From an uncultured Coriobacteriales bacterium (GTDB lineage: Bacteria; Actinomycetota; Coriobacteriia; Coriobacteriales; UMGS124): a DNA stretch of 20,818 nucleotides. The notes beneath the pieces were generated by a model. It worked only from the letters and a program-made list of their open reading frames with translations. It was not told the DNA's origin and searched no databases. The first letter of the stretch is position 1, and each line of letters starts with the position of its first letter. The position numbers and the translations under genes are program-made. Location: contig CAKUKJ010000005.1 of assembly GCA_934662525.1 (NCBI GenBank), forward strand, positions 1 to 20,818. Reading direction: 5' to 3'. Below, one piece after another: positions 6,446 to 13,947 of this stretch.

Positions 6446-7657
6446 ATGAACGACTCCAGCTTTGAGGCAATGGCCGAGGAAATCGATGGGCTTCTTGGCA
6501 TCGACCAGGAGAGACATGCTGATTGGCACGCGGAGTCCATCGCTGTCCACGGGTACGAGGGGGTGGATGTTCGCACGGGCGCCATCAGCTACCCGCTGTA
6601 CCAGTCGGCGACGTTCGCTCATCCCGCATGGGGCAAATCGACCGGCTATTGCTATTCCCGCTGTGGCAACCCGACGCGCCTGGAGCTGGAGAACACTATC
6701 GCCCTTTTGGAGGGCGGGAAGAAATGCATGGCGTTTTCGAGCGGCATGGCAGCCATCACCACGTTGCTCAAGCTTTTGCGCTCAGGCGACCACGTGCTGG
6801 TGAGCGACGACCTCTATGGCGGCACATATCGCTTGTTCAGCAACATATACACGCAGTACGGGCTTGAATTCGACTATGTCGATCTTACCGATGGCGATGT
6901 GCTTGCGACCTCGTTCAAGCCGAACACGAAGCTCGTGTTCTTGGAAACGCCGACGAATCCCACCATGAAGGTGGCCGACATCGCCGCCGTCGCCGAGGAG
7001 GCCCATGCGCACGGGGCTGTGCTGGCGGTGGATAACACCTTCCTCACCATGTACTTCCAAAAGCCGCTTGAACTGGGCGCCGACGTGGTCGTCTACAGCG
7101 GCACCAAATACCTGTGCGGTCACAACGACGTGCTGTCGGGCTTTTTGGTCCTGCGCGACGGTGCGTTGCTCGAGACGCTTTTTAACGCCACGATGAGCGA
7201 GGGCAACCAGCTCGACCCGTTTGACAGCTGGCTTATGCTGCGAAGCCTGAAGACGCTCGGCGTTCGCATGCGCCAGCAGGAGTGCAACGCGAAGCGCATC
7301 GCGCAGGCTTTGAAGGCGAACGCCCACGTCACGGACGTGTTCTATGTGGGCGACCCCGATCATCCGGATTACAGCCTCTCTTGTCGCCAAACTTCGGGTT
7401 TCGGAGCGATGATATCCTTCAAGGTCGACACGCACGAACGCGCGCTGGCGGTGCTCGAGCGCGTGAAGCTCGTTCTCTTCGCGGAAAGCCTTGGCGGAAC
7501 GGAGAGCCTGGTGACGTACCCGCTCGTGCAGACGCATGGCTCCATTCCGAAGCCGATGCTCGACAACCTGGGGATCGACGACAGGCTCCTGCGCCTGTCT
7601 GTCGGCCTGGAAAACGCGGAAGACCTTATCGCCGACTTGGAGCAGGCGTTGGCATAA
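6446..7657 (+). CDS. PLP-dependent trans-sulfuration enzyme (cystathionine gamma-synthase / lyase family)
   Basis: This 403-residue cytoplasmic enzyme belongs to the Cys/Met metabolism PLP family. Visible motifs: YSRCGNPTR (phosphate-binding Tyr and Arg from the neighbouring subunit), FSSGMAA (cofactor phosphate loop), DDLYGGTYRLF, ETPTNP, AVDNTF (Asp to pyridine N) and SGTKYLCGH with the PLP lysine at Lys221. The C-terminus has ESLGGTESL and the substrate-carboxylate Arg region. The start at 6446 follows AAGGAAAGGAAAG. Family members include MetB, MetC, methionine gamma-lyase and O-acetylhomoserine sulfhydrylase, which sequence motifs alone do not separate reliably. A MalY/PatB-type cystathionine beta-lyase gene follows, so a MetB-like gamma-synthase role making cystathionine is a reasonable inference. 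An N-terminal stretch of about 28 residues precedes the usual family start (HAESIAVHG). Confidence 0.9.
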   Translation: MNDSSFEAMAEEIDGLLGIDQERHADWHAESIAVHGYEGVDVRTGAISYPLYQSATFAHPAWGKSTGYCYSRCGNPTRLELENTIALLEGGKKCMAFSSGMAAITTLLKLLRSGDHVLVSDDLYGGTYRLFSNIYTQYGLEFDYVDLTDGDVLATSFKPNTKLVFLETPTNPTMKVADIAAVAEEAHAHGAVLAVDNTFLTMYFQKPLELGADVVVYSGTKYLCGHNDVLSGFLVLRDGALLETLFNATMSEGNQLDPFDSWLMLRSLKTLGVRMRQQECNAKRIAQALKANAHVTDVFYVGDPDHPDYSLSCRQTSGFGAMISFKVDTHERALAVLERVKLVLFAESLGGTESLVTYPLVQTHGSIPKPMLDNLGIDDRLLRLSVGLENAEDLIADLEQALA

Positions 7658-7750
7658 CCGCCTTTGAAGAAGGGAAGCGCCGGGGTCGCGTGCCCTTGCC
7701 GCGTACGGCGTTTGGACGCGGACTTCGTGCGACAGCGAATGGAGCTGCAT

Positions 7751-8932
7751 ATGACGAAATACGATTTTGAAACGGCCATCGACCGCCGCGGCACGGGCTG
7801 TTTGAAGTGGGACGCATGGGACCGTCGCGGGCATGCGGCCGATGACCTGCCGCTTTGGGTTGCCGACATGGACTTCAAGACCGCCCCTGCCGCAATCGAG
7901 GCGCTCGCGCAGCGCGTGCAGCACGGCGTGTTCGGCTACACGATGGCGACCGATGAATACTACGAGGCCGTGCAAGGCTGGTTCGAGCGTCGTCACGGTT
8001 GGCGCCCAGAGCGCGAGTGGTTCGTGATCACGCCTGGCGTGGTGTTCGCCCTGGCCCTGGCCGTAAACGCCTTCACGCAGCCGGGCGACAGCGTGATCAT
8101 TCAGCCGCCCGTGTACTATCCGTTCCGCCTGATGATTCAGGACAACGGGCGCAAGATGGCGACAAGCCCCCTGCGTTACGAAGGCGGGCGCTACACCATG
8201 GACTTCGAGGGCTTCGAGCGCGAGTTGGAGAAGACGGGCGCGAAGCTGTTCATCCTGTGCAACCCGCACAACCCCGTCGGGCGCGCATGGACCGAAGACG
8301 AGCTGCGCCGCATCGGCGACATCTGCTTGGCGCATAACGTCGTGGTGGTGGCAGACGAGATTCATGCCGACTTCGCCCGCGCGGGGCATAGGCACGTGCC
8401 GTATGCGTCGCTCGGCCAGCGCTACTCCGACAGCGCCGTTATCTGCACGGCTCCGAGCAAGACGTTCAACCTGGCCGGCTTGCAGCTGTCGAACATCCTC
8501 ATCCCCAACCCCGATCTGCGCGCCGCGTTCAAGCGTGCGCTCGGACGCACGGGCTACGACGAGCCGAGCGTTTTCGGCGTGACGGCCGCGCAGGCGTGCT
8601 ATGAGCGGGGCGGCGAATGGCTCGACGAGCTCAAGGGCGTGCTCGACGAGAACTGCGCCGTGCTGGAGGCTGCGGTTGGCCGTATGCCGGGCGTGGAGTT
8701 GGTGCCGCTCGAGAGCACGTACCTGCCGTGGCTCGATTGCCATGGCTTGGGGCTCGACGATGCGGGGATCAAGCGCCTGGTGGAGGAAGACGCGAAGCTC
8801 TGGCTCGATCTGGGCCCGATGTTCGGCCCTGAGGGGTCGGGCTTCGTCCGCATGAACCTCGCAAGCCCGAAGGCCATGGTCCAAGAAGCTTGCGGCCGCC
8901 TCGAACGAGCGGTGGCCGGATTGGGGAAGTAG
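7751..8932 (+). CDS. MalY/PatB-family aminotransferase-fold cystathionine beta-lyase
   Basis: This 393-residue PLP enzyme of aminotransferase fold type I has the MalY/PatB signatures LPLWVADMDF near the N-terminus, CNPHNPVGRAW, VVADEIHADF and APSKTFNLAGLQ with the PLP lysine at Lys237, and RMNLASP at the C-terminus. Known members cleave cystathionine to homocysteine, pyruvate and ammonia; E. coli MalY also represses MalT. The start at 7751 sits 6 bases after GGAG; ATG at 7739 is an in-frame alternative. An upstream in-frame extension to 7664 is not family-like. The gene lies 93 bp after the MetB/MetC-type gene on the same strand, so co-transcription is likely and together they would run cystathionine formation and cleavage. 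The gap contains no clear terminator. Confidence 0.9.
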   Translation: MTKYDFETAIDRRGTGCLKWDAWDRRGHAADDLPLWVADMDFKTAPAAIEALAQRVQHGVFGYTMATDEYYEAVQGWFERRHGWRPEREWFVITPGVVFALALAVNAFTQPGDSVIIQPPVYYPFRLMIQDNGRKMATSPLRYEGGRYTMDFEGFERELEKTGAKLFILCNPHNPVGRAWTEDELRRIGDICLAHNVVVVADEIHADFARAGHRHVPYASLGQRYSDSAVICTAPSKTFNLAGLQLSNILIPNPDLRAAFKRALGRTGYDEPSVFGVTAAQACYERGGEWLDELKGVLDENCAVLEAAVGRMPGVELVPLESTYLPWLDCHGLGLDDAGIKRLVEEDAKLWLDLGPMFGPEGSGFVRMNLASPKAMVQEACGRLERAVAGLGK

Positions 8933-8951
8933 GCGCCTGCTTTACCTCCCC

Positions 8952-9026
8952 TTTGCATTTCGCCTGTTTTGTTTGACCCACTCTTTGCATGGGCGTGACC
9001 TCTCCCTTGAACGTGGGGCTCATTAT
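8952..9026 (+). promoter_or_regulatory. candidate PhoP-dependent promoter of pstS
   Basis: TTTGCAT occurs at 8952 and 8984, and CTTGAACGTGG at 9006. In an 11-bp register the last three units are 8984 (TTTGCATGGGC), 8995 (GTGACCTCTCC, poor) and 9006 (CTTGAACGTGG). A -10-like CATTAT begins at 9021, 15 bp after the start of the last unit, exactly as before phoA. The unit-to-minus-10 stretches of the two promoters match at about 15 of 22 positions. Outer copies (8952, TTTGAC at 8972) are out of strict register. Confidence 0.5.
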
Positions 9027-9059
9027 GCAAACTGCACCACGGATAGAAGAGGAAAGAAA

Positions 9060-9076
9060 GGGCCCAAAGGGGGCCC
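9060..9076 (+). other. GC hairpin in the pstS leader
   Basis: GGGCCC at 9060-9065 and GGGCCC at 9071-9076 form a 6-bp all-GC stem with a 5-nt AAAGG loop, 27 bases before the pstS start. It is not followed by T's. It may stabilise the 5' end or the loop (AAAGG) may mimic the ribosome site; either is speculative. Confidence 0.35.
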
Positions 9077-9103
9077 GCGCCTTCAAGAGAAAGGTCAAAC
9101 ATC

Positions 9104-10138
9104 ATGCTCAGCAACTCCCTCACCGTCTCCCGCCGCCAGTTCTTCGGCATCGCCGCCGCTATGGGCCTGGCCTGCGCTTTCGGGGCGAATGTCGCCCTGG
9201 CCGACGGTGACGCGCAGATGACGGGCGAGATCAGCGTCTACTCGCGTGAGGACGGCTCGGGCACCCGCGGCGCCTTCATCGAGCTCTTCGGCATCGAGCA
9301 GAAGGACGCCGACGGCAACAAGGTAGACATGACCACCGACACGGCCATGATCACCAACTCCACCGCCGTCATGATGACCACCGTGGCCGGTGACGAGCAG
9401 GGCATCGGCTACATCTCCCTGGGCTCTCTCAACGACACGGTGAAGGCCCTCAAGATCGACGACGTCGAGGCCACCGTGGACAACGTCAAGGCCGGCACCT
9501 ACAAGGTCGTGCGCCCCTTCAACATCGTCACCAACGGCGAGCTTGACGCGCTCGACGAGGTCAGCGCCGATTTCGTGAACTACATCCTGTCGGCTGACGG
9601 CCAGAAGGTCATCGAGGACAACGGCTACATCGCCGCAGTCGAGGATGCCGCTGCCTATGAGGCCGCCGGGGTCTCCGGCAAGGTCGTCGTGGCCGGCTCC
9701 TCCTCGGTCACGCCCGTCATGGAGAAGCTCGCTGAGGCCTACCAGGCCCTGAACGCCGACGTCACCGTCGAGGTGCAGCAGTCCGACTCCTCTACGGGCG
9801 TCTCCATGGCCATCGAGGGCACCTGCAACATCGGCATGGCTTCCCGCGACATCAAGGACTCCGAGGCTGAGAAGGGTGCCGTGGCCACCGTCATCGCCCG
9901 CGACGGCATCGCCGTCATCGTGTGCCCCGACGCTCCCATCGACGGCCTCACGACCGCCCAGGTGCGCGCCATCTACACCGGTGAGGTCACGACCTGGGAG
10001 GACGCTCTGGCTTATGTCGACCCCGAGGCTGACAAGGCCGACGAGGGCGACGCCAAGGCGGAGGGCGACAAGGCCGCCGACGCCAAGGCTGACGAGGCCA
10101 AGGATGCAGACAAGTCCGCTGACAAGGCGAGCAAGTAA
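9104..10138 (+). CDS. pstS: phosphate-binding protein PstS with circularly permuted domain order
   Basis: This 344-residue exported protein should deliver phosphate to PstCA. Residues 1-33 form a Tat signal (SRRQFFG, cut after ALA at 33). The order of the mature part is swapped relative to ordinary PstS. The usual second half comes first: SREDGSGTRGAF at 47-58, GYISLGSL at 102-109, RPFNIVT at 137-143, and the normal C-terminal NGYIA at 173-177. After a linker of about 14 residues comes the usual first half: GKVVVAGSSSVTP at 192-204, GMASRDIKDSE at 244-254, DGIAVIV at 267-273 and YTGEVTTW at 291-298. All three phosphate-contact regions are present once, so it looks functional rather than broken. 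The last 36 residues are a low-complexity Asp/Ala/Lys/Glu tail. There is no lipobox. AAAGG precedes the ATG; pstC follows after 12 bp. Confidence 0.92.
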   Translation: MLSNSLTVSRRQFFGIAAAMGLACAFGANVALADGDAQMTGEISVYSREDGSGTRGAFIELFGIEQKDADGNKVDMTTDTAMITNSTAVMMTTVAGDEQGIGYISLGSLNDTVKALKIDDVEATVDNVKAGTYKVVRPFNIVTNGELDALDEVSADFVNYILSADGQKVIEDNGYIAAVEDAAAYEAAGVSGKVVVAGSSSVTPVMEKLAEAYQALNADVTVEVQQSDSSTGVSMAIEGTCNIGMASRDIKDSEAEKGAVATVIARDGIAVIVCPDAPIDGLTTAQVRAIYTGEVTTWEDALAYVDPEADKADEGDAKAEGDKAADAKADEAKDADKSADKASK

Positions 10139-10150
10139 GGAACCCAACAT

Positions 10151-11011
10151 ATGACACGCGCCCAAGTCAAAGAGGGCCTGGCGCGCGCAGGGTTTGCGGC
10201 CGCCGCAGGGATTTGCATCCTTGCGGTGGCCCTTATCTGCGTGTTCCTGTTTGCAAACGGTGTGCCCGCCATTGCCCAGATCGGCCCGGTCGACTTCCTG
10301 CTCGGCACGAAGTGGAAGCCCGGCAACGACATCTACGGTATCTTCCCCATGATAATCGGCAGCATCTATGCCACCGCCGGAGCCATCATCGTCGGCGTTC
10401 CGTCAGGGTTTTTGTGCGCCGTCTTTCTCTCCCGCTTCGCCAACAAGGGAGTGTGCCGCGTGCTCAGCCACGGGGTTGAGCTGCTTGCCGGCATCCCGTC
10501 GGTCGTCTACGGCTTCTTCGGCCTCATGGTGTTCGTGCCGTTCATCCGAACGTACCTGCCGGGCAAGGGCCTGTCGCTCCTCGCTGCGGCTCTGATCCTG
10601 GGCATCATGATTCTGCCCACCGTCATCACCGTGGCGAAGAATGCGCTCGACGCCGTGCCCAAGCGTTACTACGAGGGGGCCCTTGCCCTGGGCGGCGACC
10701 ACGAGCGCGCCGTGTTCGGCGTCGTGGTGCCGGCCGCTGCCTCGGGCATCCTGGCGGGCGTCGTGCTGGGCATCGGACGCGCCATCGGCGAGACCATGGC
10801 CGTCGTCATGGTCGCGGGCAACTCGCCCGTCATTCCCGACTCCATCTTCTCCTCGGTGCGCACCATGACGGCAAACATCGTGCTCGAAATGGGCTACGCC
10901 ACCGACCTGCACCGCGAGGCCCTCATTGCCACAGGCGTGGTTCTGTTCGTGTTCATCCTGCTCATCACCCTGCTGCTGCAAGCCATCAAGAAGAGGAGCG
11001 TGGTCGCATGA
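10151..11011 (+). CDS. pstC: phosphate ABC transporter permease PstC
   Basis: This 286-residue inner-membrane permease forms the channel with PstA. A hydrophobic N-terminal helix at about 15-38 is followed by a periplasmic-side segment with the LGTKWKPG type motif and then five more membrane helices. Family signatures are GIPSVVYGFFGL and the cytoplasmic EAA loop starting at Glu175 (EGALALGGD, then VVPAAASGI), which docks on PstB, followed by GRAIGETMAVVMVAGN. The length is usual for PstC. The start at 10151 follows AAGGAA, which overlaps the pstS stop. The stop overlaps the pstA start as ATGA, implying translational coupling. Confidence 0.95.
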   Translation: MTRAQVKEGLARAGFAAAAGICILAVALICVFLFANGVPAIAQIGPVDFLLGTKWKPGNDIYGIFPMIIGSIYATAGAIIVGVPSGFLCAVFLSRFANKGVCRVLSHGVELLAGIPSVVYGFFGLMVFVPFIRTYLPGKGLSLLAAALILGIMILPTVITVAKNALDAVPKRYYEGALALGGDHERAVFGVVVPAAASGILAGVVLGIGRAIGETMAVVMVAGNSPVIPDSIFSSVRTMTANIVLEMGYATDLHREALIATGVVLFVFILLITLLLQAIKKRSVVA

Positions 11012-11904
11012 GGACGCTTGCCGGTGCGGCTTTCGACCGCGTGCGCCCTCAGGGCACACGGCCCATGGCGCTTGTGCAGCGCGGCCTGGTCTATGTGGGC
11101 GCGGCGTTCGCGGCCCTTGTGCTCGTGGGCATCGTGGGCTACATCTGCGTGATGGGCATCCCGCAGCTCAAGCCCTCGCTTTTTGAGTGGGAGTACAACT
11201 CCGACAACGTCTCGCTCATGCCCGCGCTCGTGAACACGCTGCTCATGGCGGCGCTGGCACTTCTCATCGCCGTGCCCATCGGTGTGGGAAGCGCCATCTA
11301 CCTCGTGGAGTACGCCCCGCGCGCCAGCCGCTTCGTCAAGCTCGTGCGCATTACCGCCGAGACGTTGCAGGGCATCCCCTCCATCGTGTACGGCCTGTTC
11401 GGCGCGCTCTTCTTCGTGACCATGTGCCACTGGGGGCTGTCGCTGCTGTCGGGCGCGTGCACCCTGGCCATCATGGTGCTGCCCGTCATCATGCGCACCA
11501 CCGAGGAGGCCCTGCTTGCCGTGCCCGACGCCTACCGCCAGGGCGGCTATGGCCTGGGGGCAGGCAGGCTGCGCACGGTCTTTCGCTGCGTGCTGCCCAG
11601 CGCCATGCCCGGCATCCTGGGCGGCGTGATTCTCGCCCTGGGACGTTGCGTGGGCGAGGTGGCCGCGCTCATCTTCACGGCCGGCTCCATCGCGGCAATC
11701 CCCGACTTCGCCTCCGAGGGCCTGGGCGCCGTCTTCGACTCGGCCCGCACGCTTGCCGTGCACATGTACGTGCTCTCCAGCGAGGGTCTGCACATCGGCG
11801 AGACGTATGCCACGGCCGTCGTGCTGCTCGTGCTCGTCTTGATTGTCAACCTGGCCACGGCCGCCACGGCCCGCCGTATGAACAAAGGGGTTCAAAGTGA
11901 CTAG
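11008..11904 (+). CDS. pstA: phosphate ABC transporter permease PstA
   Basis: This 298-residue second permease begins inside the pstC stop (ATGA at 11008-11011). An N-terminal helix at roughly 30-52 precedes a periplasmic segment ([12 protein letters not shown]), then five helices. Family signatures are [15 protein letters not shown] and the EAA loop QGGYGLGAG from Gln178 through VLPSAMPGI, then [16 protein letters not shown]. The first Glu of the EAA motif is Gln here and a Gly takes the place of an Ala; the conserved Gly and downstream LP-x-x-x-PGI remain. The gene overlaps pstB by 8 bp. Together with PstB and the permuted PstS it completes a high-affinity phosphate importer. Confidence 0.95.
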   Translation: MRTLAGAAFDRVRPQGTRPMALVQRGLVYVGAAFAALVLVGIVGYICVMGIPQLKPSLFEWEYNSDNVSLMPALVNTLLMAALALLIAVPIGVGSAIYLVEYAPRASRFVKLVRITAETLQGIPSIVYGLFGALFFVTMCHWGLSLLSGACTLAIMVLPVIMRTTEEALLAVPDAYRQGGYGLGAGRLRTVFRCVLPSAMPGILGGVILALGRCVGEVAALIFTAGSIAAIPDFASEGLGAVFDSARTLAVHMYVLSSEGLHIGETYATAVVLLVLVLIVNLATAATARRMNKGVQSD

Positions 11905-12745
11905 CGTATCGAGTGCCGCCTCATCTGTTGCCTCCCTGCTGGGGCAGGTGGCCGCCGAGGCCGCCGCGAGCCCCGCCGTCGCCATGGCGGCCGTGGCCCC
12001 CAAGATGGGCGTCGAGGCGCTCAACCTGTACTACCGTGACTTCCATGCGCTCAAGGACGTCTCCATCTCTTTCCCGGCCAACAAGGTCACGGCGCTCATC
12101 GGCCCTTCCGGCTGCGGCAAATCGACGCTGCTCAAAACCCTGAACCGCATGAACGACCTCGTGGAGGGCTGCCGCGTGGAGGGCAAGGTTACGCTTGACC
12201 GCGACGACGCCTACCATGATATGGCCGCCACCGAGCTGCGCCGCCGCGTGGGCATGGTGTTCCAGCAGCCCAACCCCTTCCCCATGAGCGTGTACGACAA
12301 CGTGGCGTTCGGCCCGCGCACCCACGGCATCCGCGACCGCAAGGAGCTTGACCGCATCGTGGAGAAGTCCCTGCGTCAGGCTGCCATCTGGGACGAGCTC
12401 AAGGACCGCCTCAAGAAGAACGCGCTGGGCCTGTCGGGCGGCCAGCAGCAGCGCCTTTGCATCGCGCGTGCCCTGGCGGTGGAGCCCGAGGTGCTGCTCA
12501 TGGACGAGTCCACGAGCGCGCTCGACCCCATTTCCACGGCAAAGATCGAGGAGCTCGTGGGCGAGCTGAAGCGCGACTACACCGTCATCATGGTCACGCA
12601 CAACATGCAACAGGCGCAGCGCATCGCCGACCGCACGGCATTCTTCCTGCTCGGCGAAATGGTGGAGTGCGCAAGCACGAAGGACGTCTTCGAGCATCCG
12701 CGCGACAAGCGCACCGCCGACTACGTCGGTGGCCGCTTCGGCTAA
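11897..12745 (+). CDS. pstB: phosphate ABC transporter ATP-binding protein PstB
   Basis: This 282-residue ATPase powers PstCA. Motifs: Walker [10 protein letters not shown] at 69-77, Q-loop [13 protein letters not shown], signature LSGGQQQR from 179, Walker B VLLMDE at 199-204 and switch His235 in VTHN. The GTG at 11897 is chosen because it lies inside pstA (8-bp overlap) and follows GGGG by about 7 bases. This start gives an Ala/Ser-rich extension of about 36 residues before the usual PstB beginning ([17 protein letters not shown]). ATG at 12005 would remove it but has no ribosome site. The extension is odd for the family, though membrane targeting is not obvious from it. Last gene of the pst operon; no clear terminator follows before the pit promoter region. 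Confidence 0.95.
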   Translation: MTSVSSAASSVASLLGQVAAEAAASPAVAMAAVAPKMGVEALNLYYRDFHALKDVSISFPANKVTALIGPSGCGKSTLLKTLNRMNDLVEGCRVEGKVTLDRDDAYHDMAATELRRRVGMVFQQPNPFPMSVYDNVAFGPRTHGIRDRKELDRIVEKSLRQAAIWDELKDRLKKNALGLSGGQQQRLCIARALAVEPEVLLMDESTSALDPISTAKIEELVGELKRDYTVIMVTHNMQQAQRIADRTAFFLLGEMVECASTKDVFEHPRDKRTADYVGGRFG

Positions 12746-12789
12746 TGGGATGCTGCGGAACCTCGCCCGCTTCTTACTTCCCTCCTGAC

Positions 12790-12843
12790 TTTACAGAAGC
12801 TTTACGTGGGCATTGCTTTCCTCATGCTTCCTTTTGACATCCT
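12790..12843 (+). promoter_or_regulatory. weaker PhoP-type repeat array before pit
   Basis: Units at 11-bp steps start at 12790 (TTTACAGAAGC), 12801 (TTTACGTGGGC), 12812 (ATTGCTTTCCT) and 12823 (CATGCTTCCTT). A -10-like CATCCT starts at 12838, again 15 bp after the last unit. The first two units are good matches to each other and to TTTGCATGGGC before pstS; the last two are degenerate and the -10 is poor. It may give pit its own phosphate control in addition to read-through from pstB. Confidence 0.35.
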
Positions 12844-12856
12844 GATGCTTGTCAAA
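12833..12856. promoter_or_regulatory. inverted repeat in the pit leader
   Basis: TTTGACA (12833-12839) and TGTCAAA (12850-12856) form a perfect 7-bp dyad with a 10-base spacer, ending 14 bases before the GAGGAGG ribosome site of pit. No T-run follows, so it is not a standard terminator. It could be an operator or a leader hairpin, and it overlaps the candidate -10. Confidence 0.4.
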
Positions 12857-12883
12857 TGAGGGAGCCTTTTGAGGAGGTCGGGC

Positions 12884-13933
12884 ATGGCAGTTGACTTGCC
12901 CAGTGTTCTATCTGCAATCGTCGCAAACCCGGTGCTCGGCATCATCGTTGTGCTGTGCCTGGGCGCCACCATGGTGAACGGCGCCACCGATGCGCCCAAC
13001 GCCATCGCCACCGTGGTGGGGACGCGCGCCATGCCCGCCGGCCGTGCCATCGCCATGGCCGCCGTGTGCAACTTCGTGGGCCTCGTGGGCATCACGATGA
13101 TTTCGACCGCCGTTGCCGGCACCATCTTCGGAATGGTTGACTTCGGCGGCGACAACCATGCTGCCCTCGTGGCGCTTGCCGCCGCCATGGTCGCCATCAT
13201 CGTGTGGGGCGTGGCGGCCTGGGCGCTGGGTATCCCCACGAGCCAGAGCCACTCGCTCATCGCCGGCATCACCGGCGCGGCCATTGCGCTGCAGGGCGGC
13301 CTGGGCGGCATCAACGTCGACCAGTGGATGAAGGTCATCTACGGCCTCGTCATCTCAACGGTGTTGGGCTTCGGTACCGGCTGGCTTTTCGTCCGTCTCA
13401 TCAAGAGGGCGTGCGCCGCCTTGGACCGCGCCCACACCACGACGTTCTTCAAATGGGCCCAGATTGTGGCCGGTGCCGGCGTGGCGGTGCTGCATGGCGC
13501 GCAAGACGGCCAGAAGTTCCTCTCGCTTGCGATGCTCGCCGTGATGCTGGGCGTCTACGGCACGCCCGAGATGAGCGGCTTCCCCCTGTGGCTCATCGTG
13601 CTCGTGAGCCTCGCCATGTCGCTGGGCACGGCGGTGGGCGGCCGCAAGATCATCAAGTCGGTGGGCATGAGCATGGTGAAGATGGAGCAGTACCAGGGTT
13701 TCGCCGCGTGCCTGTCCGCCTGCTTCTGCATCGGCCTTGCCACGTTCACCGGCATGCCCGTCTCCACCACGCACACCAAGACCACGGCCATCATGGGCGT
13801 GGGGGCCGAGAAGAGCCTGCGCAGCGTGAAATGGAACCTGGCGGGCCGCATGGTACTCACCTGGGTGCTCACGTTTCCTGGCTGCGGGCTTTTGGCCTGG
13901 GCATTCACCTACCTGTTTCTGCTCATTATGTAA
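12884..13933 (+). CDS. pit: low-affinity inorganic phosphate transporter, PiT family
   Basis: This 349-residue multi-span membrane protein is a cation-coupled phosphate permease. The PiT fold has two inverted halves, and both signatures are visible: GATMVNGATDAPNAIAT at about 27-43, and the C-terminal TAVGGRKIIKSVG through FTGMPVSTTHTKT with His297. The Pro in ATDAPNA replaces the more usual Ala or Val of GANDVANA, as in several Gram-positive members. The start at 12884 is 6 bases after GAGGAGG; an earlier in-frame TTG at 12869 overlaps the ribosome site itself and is unlikely. The DUF47 gene follows after 14 bp, a pairing known for PiT transporters. Confidence 0.93.
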   Translation: MAVDLPSVLSAIVANPVLGIIVVLCLGATMVNGATDAPNAIATVVGTRAMPAGRAIAMAAVCNFVGLVGITMISTAVAGTIFGMVDFGGDNHAALVALAAAMVAIIVWGVAAWALGIPTSQSHSLIAGITGAAIALQGGLGGINVDQWMKVIYGLVISTVLGFGTGWLFVRLIKRACAALDRAHTTTFFKWAQIVAGAGVAVLHGAQDGQKFLSLAMLAVMLGVYGTPEMSGFPLWLIVLVSLAMSLGTAVGGRKIIKSVGMSMVKMEQYQGFAACLSACFCIGLATFTGMPVSTTHTKTTAIMGVGAEKSLRSVKWNLAGRMVLTWVLTFPGCGLLAWAFTYLFLLIM

Positions 13934-13947
13934 GGGGAGAATGCACG

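Noticed and set aside
6782..8884. 700-codon minus-strand open frame across both PLP enzyme genes
   Set aside because: Spans two clearly coding plus-strand genes and their gap, has no family motifs and no supported start.
13204..13947. Apparent N-terminal fusion to the DUF47 protein
   Set aside because: This stretch is the shifted frame of pit; the DUF47 gene has its own AAGGGGAG site and ATG at 13948.
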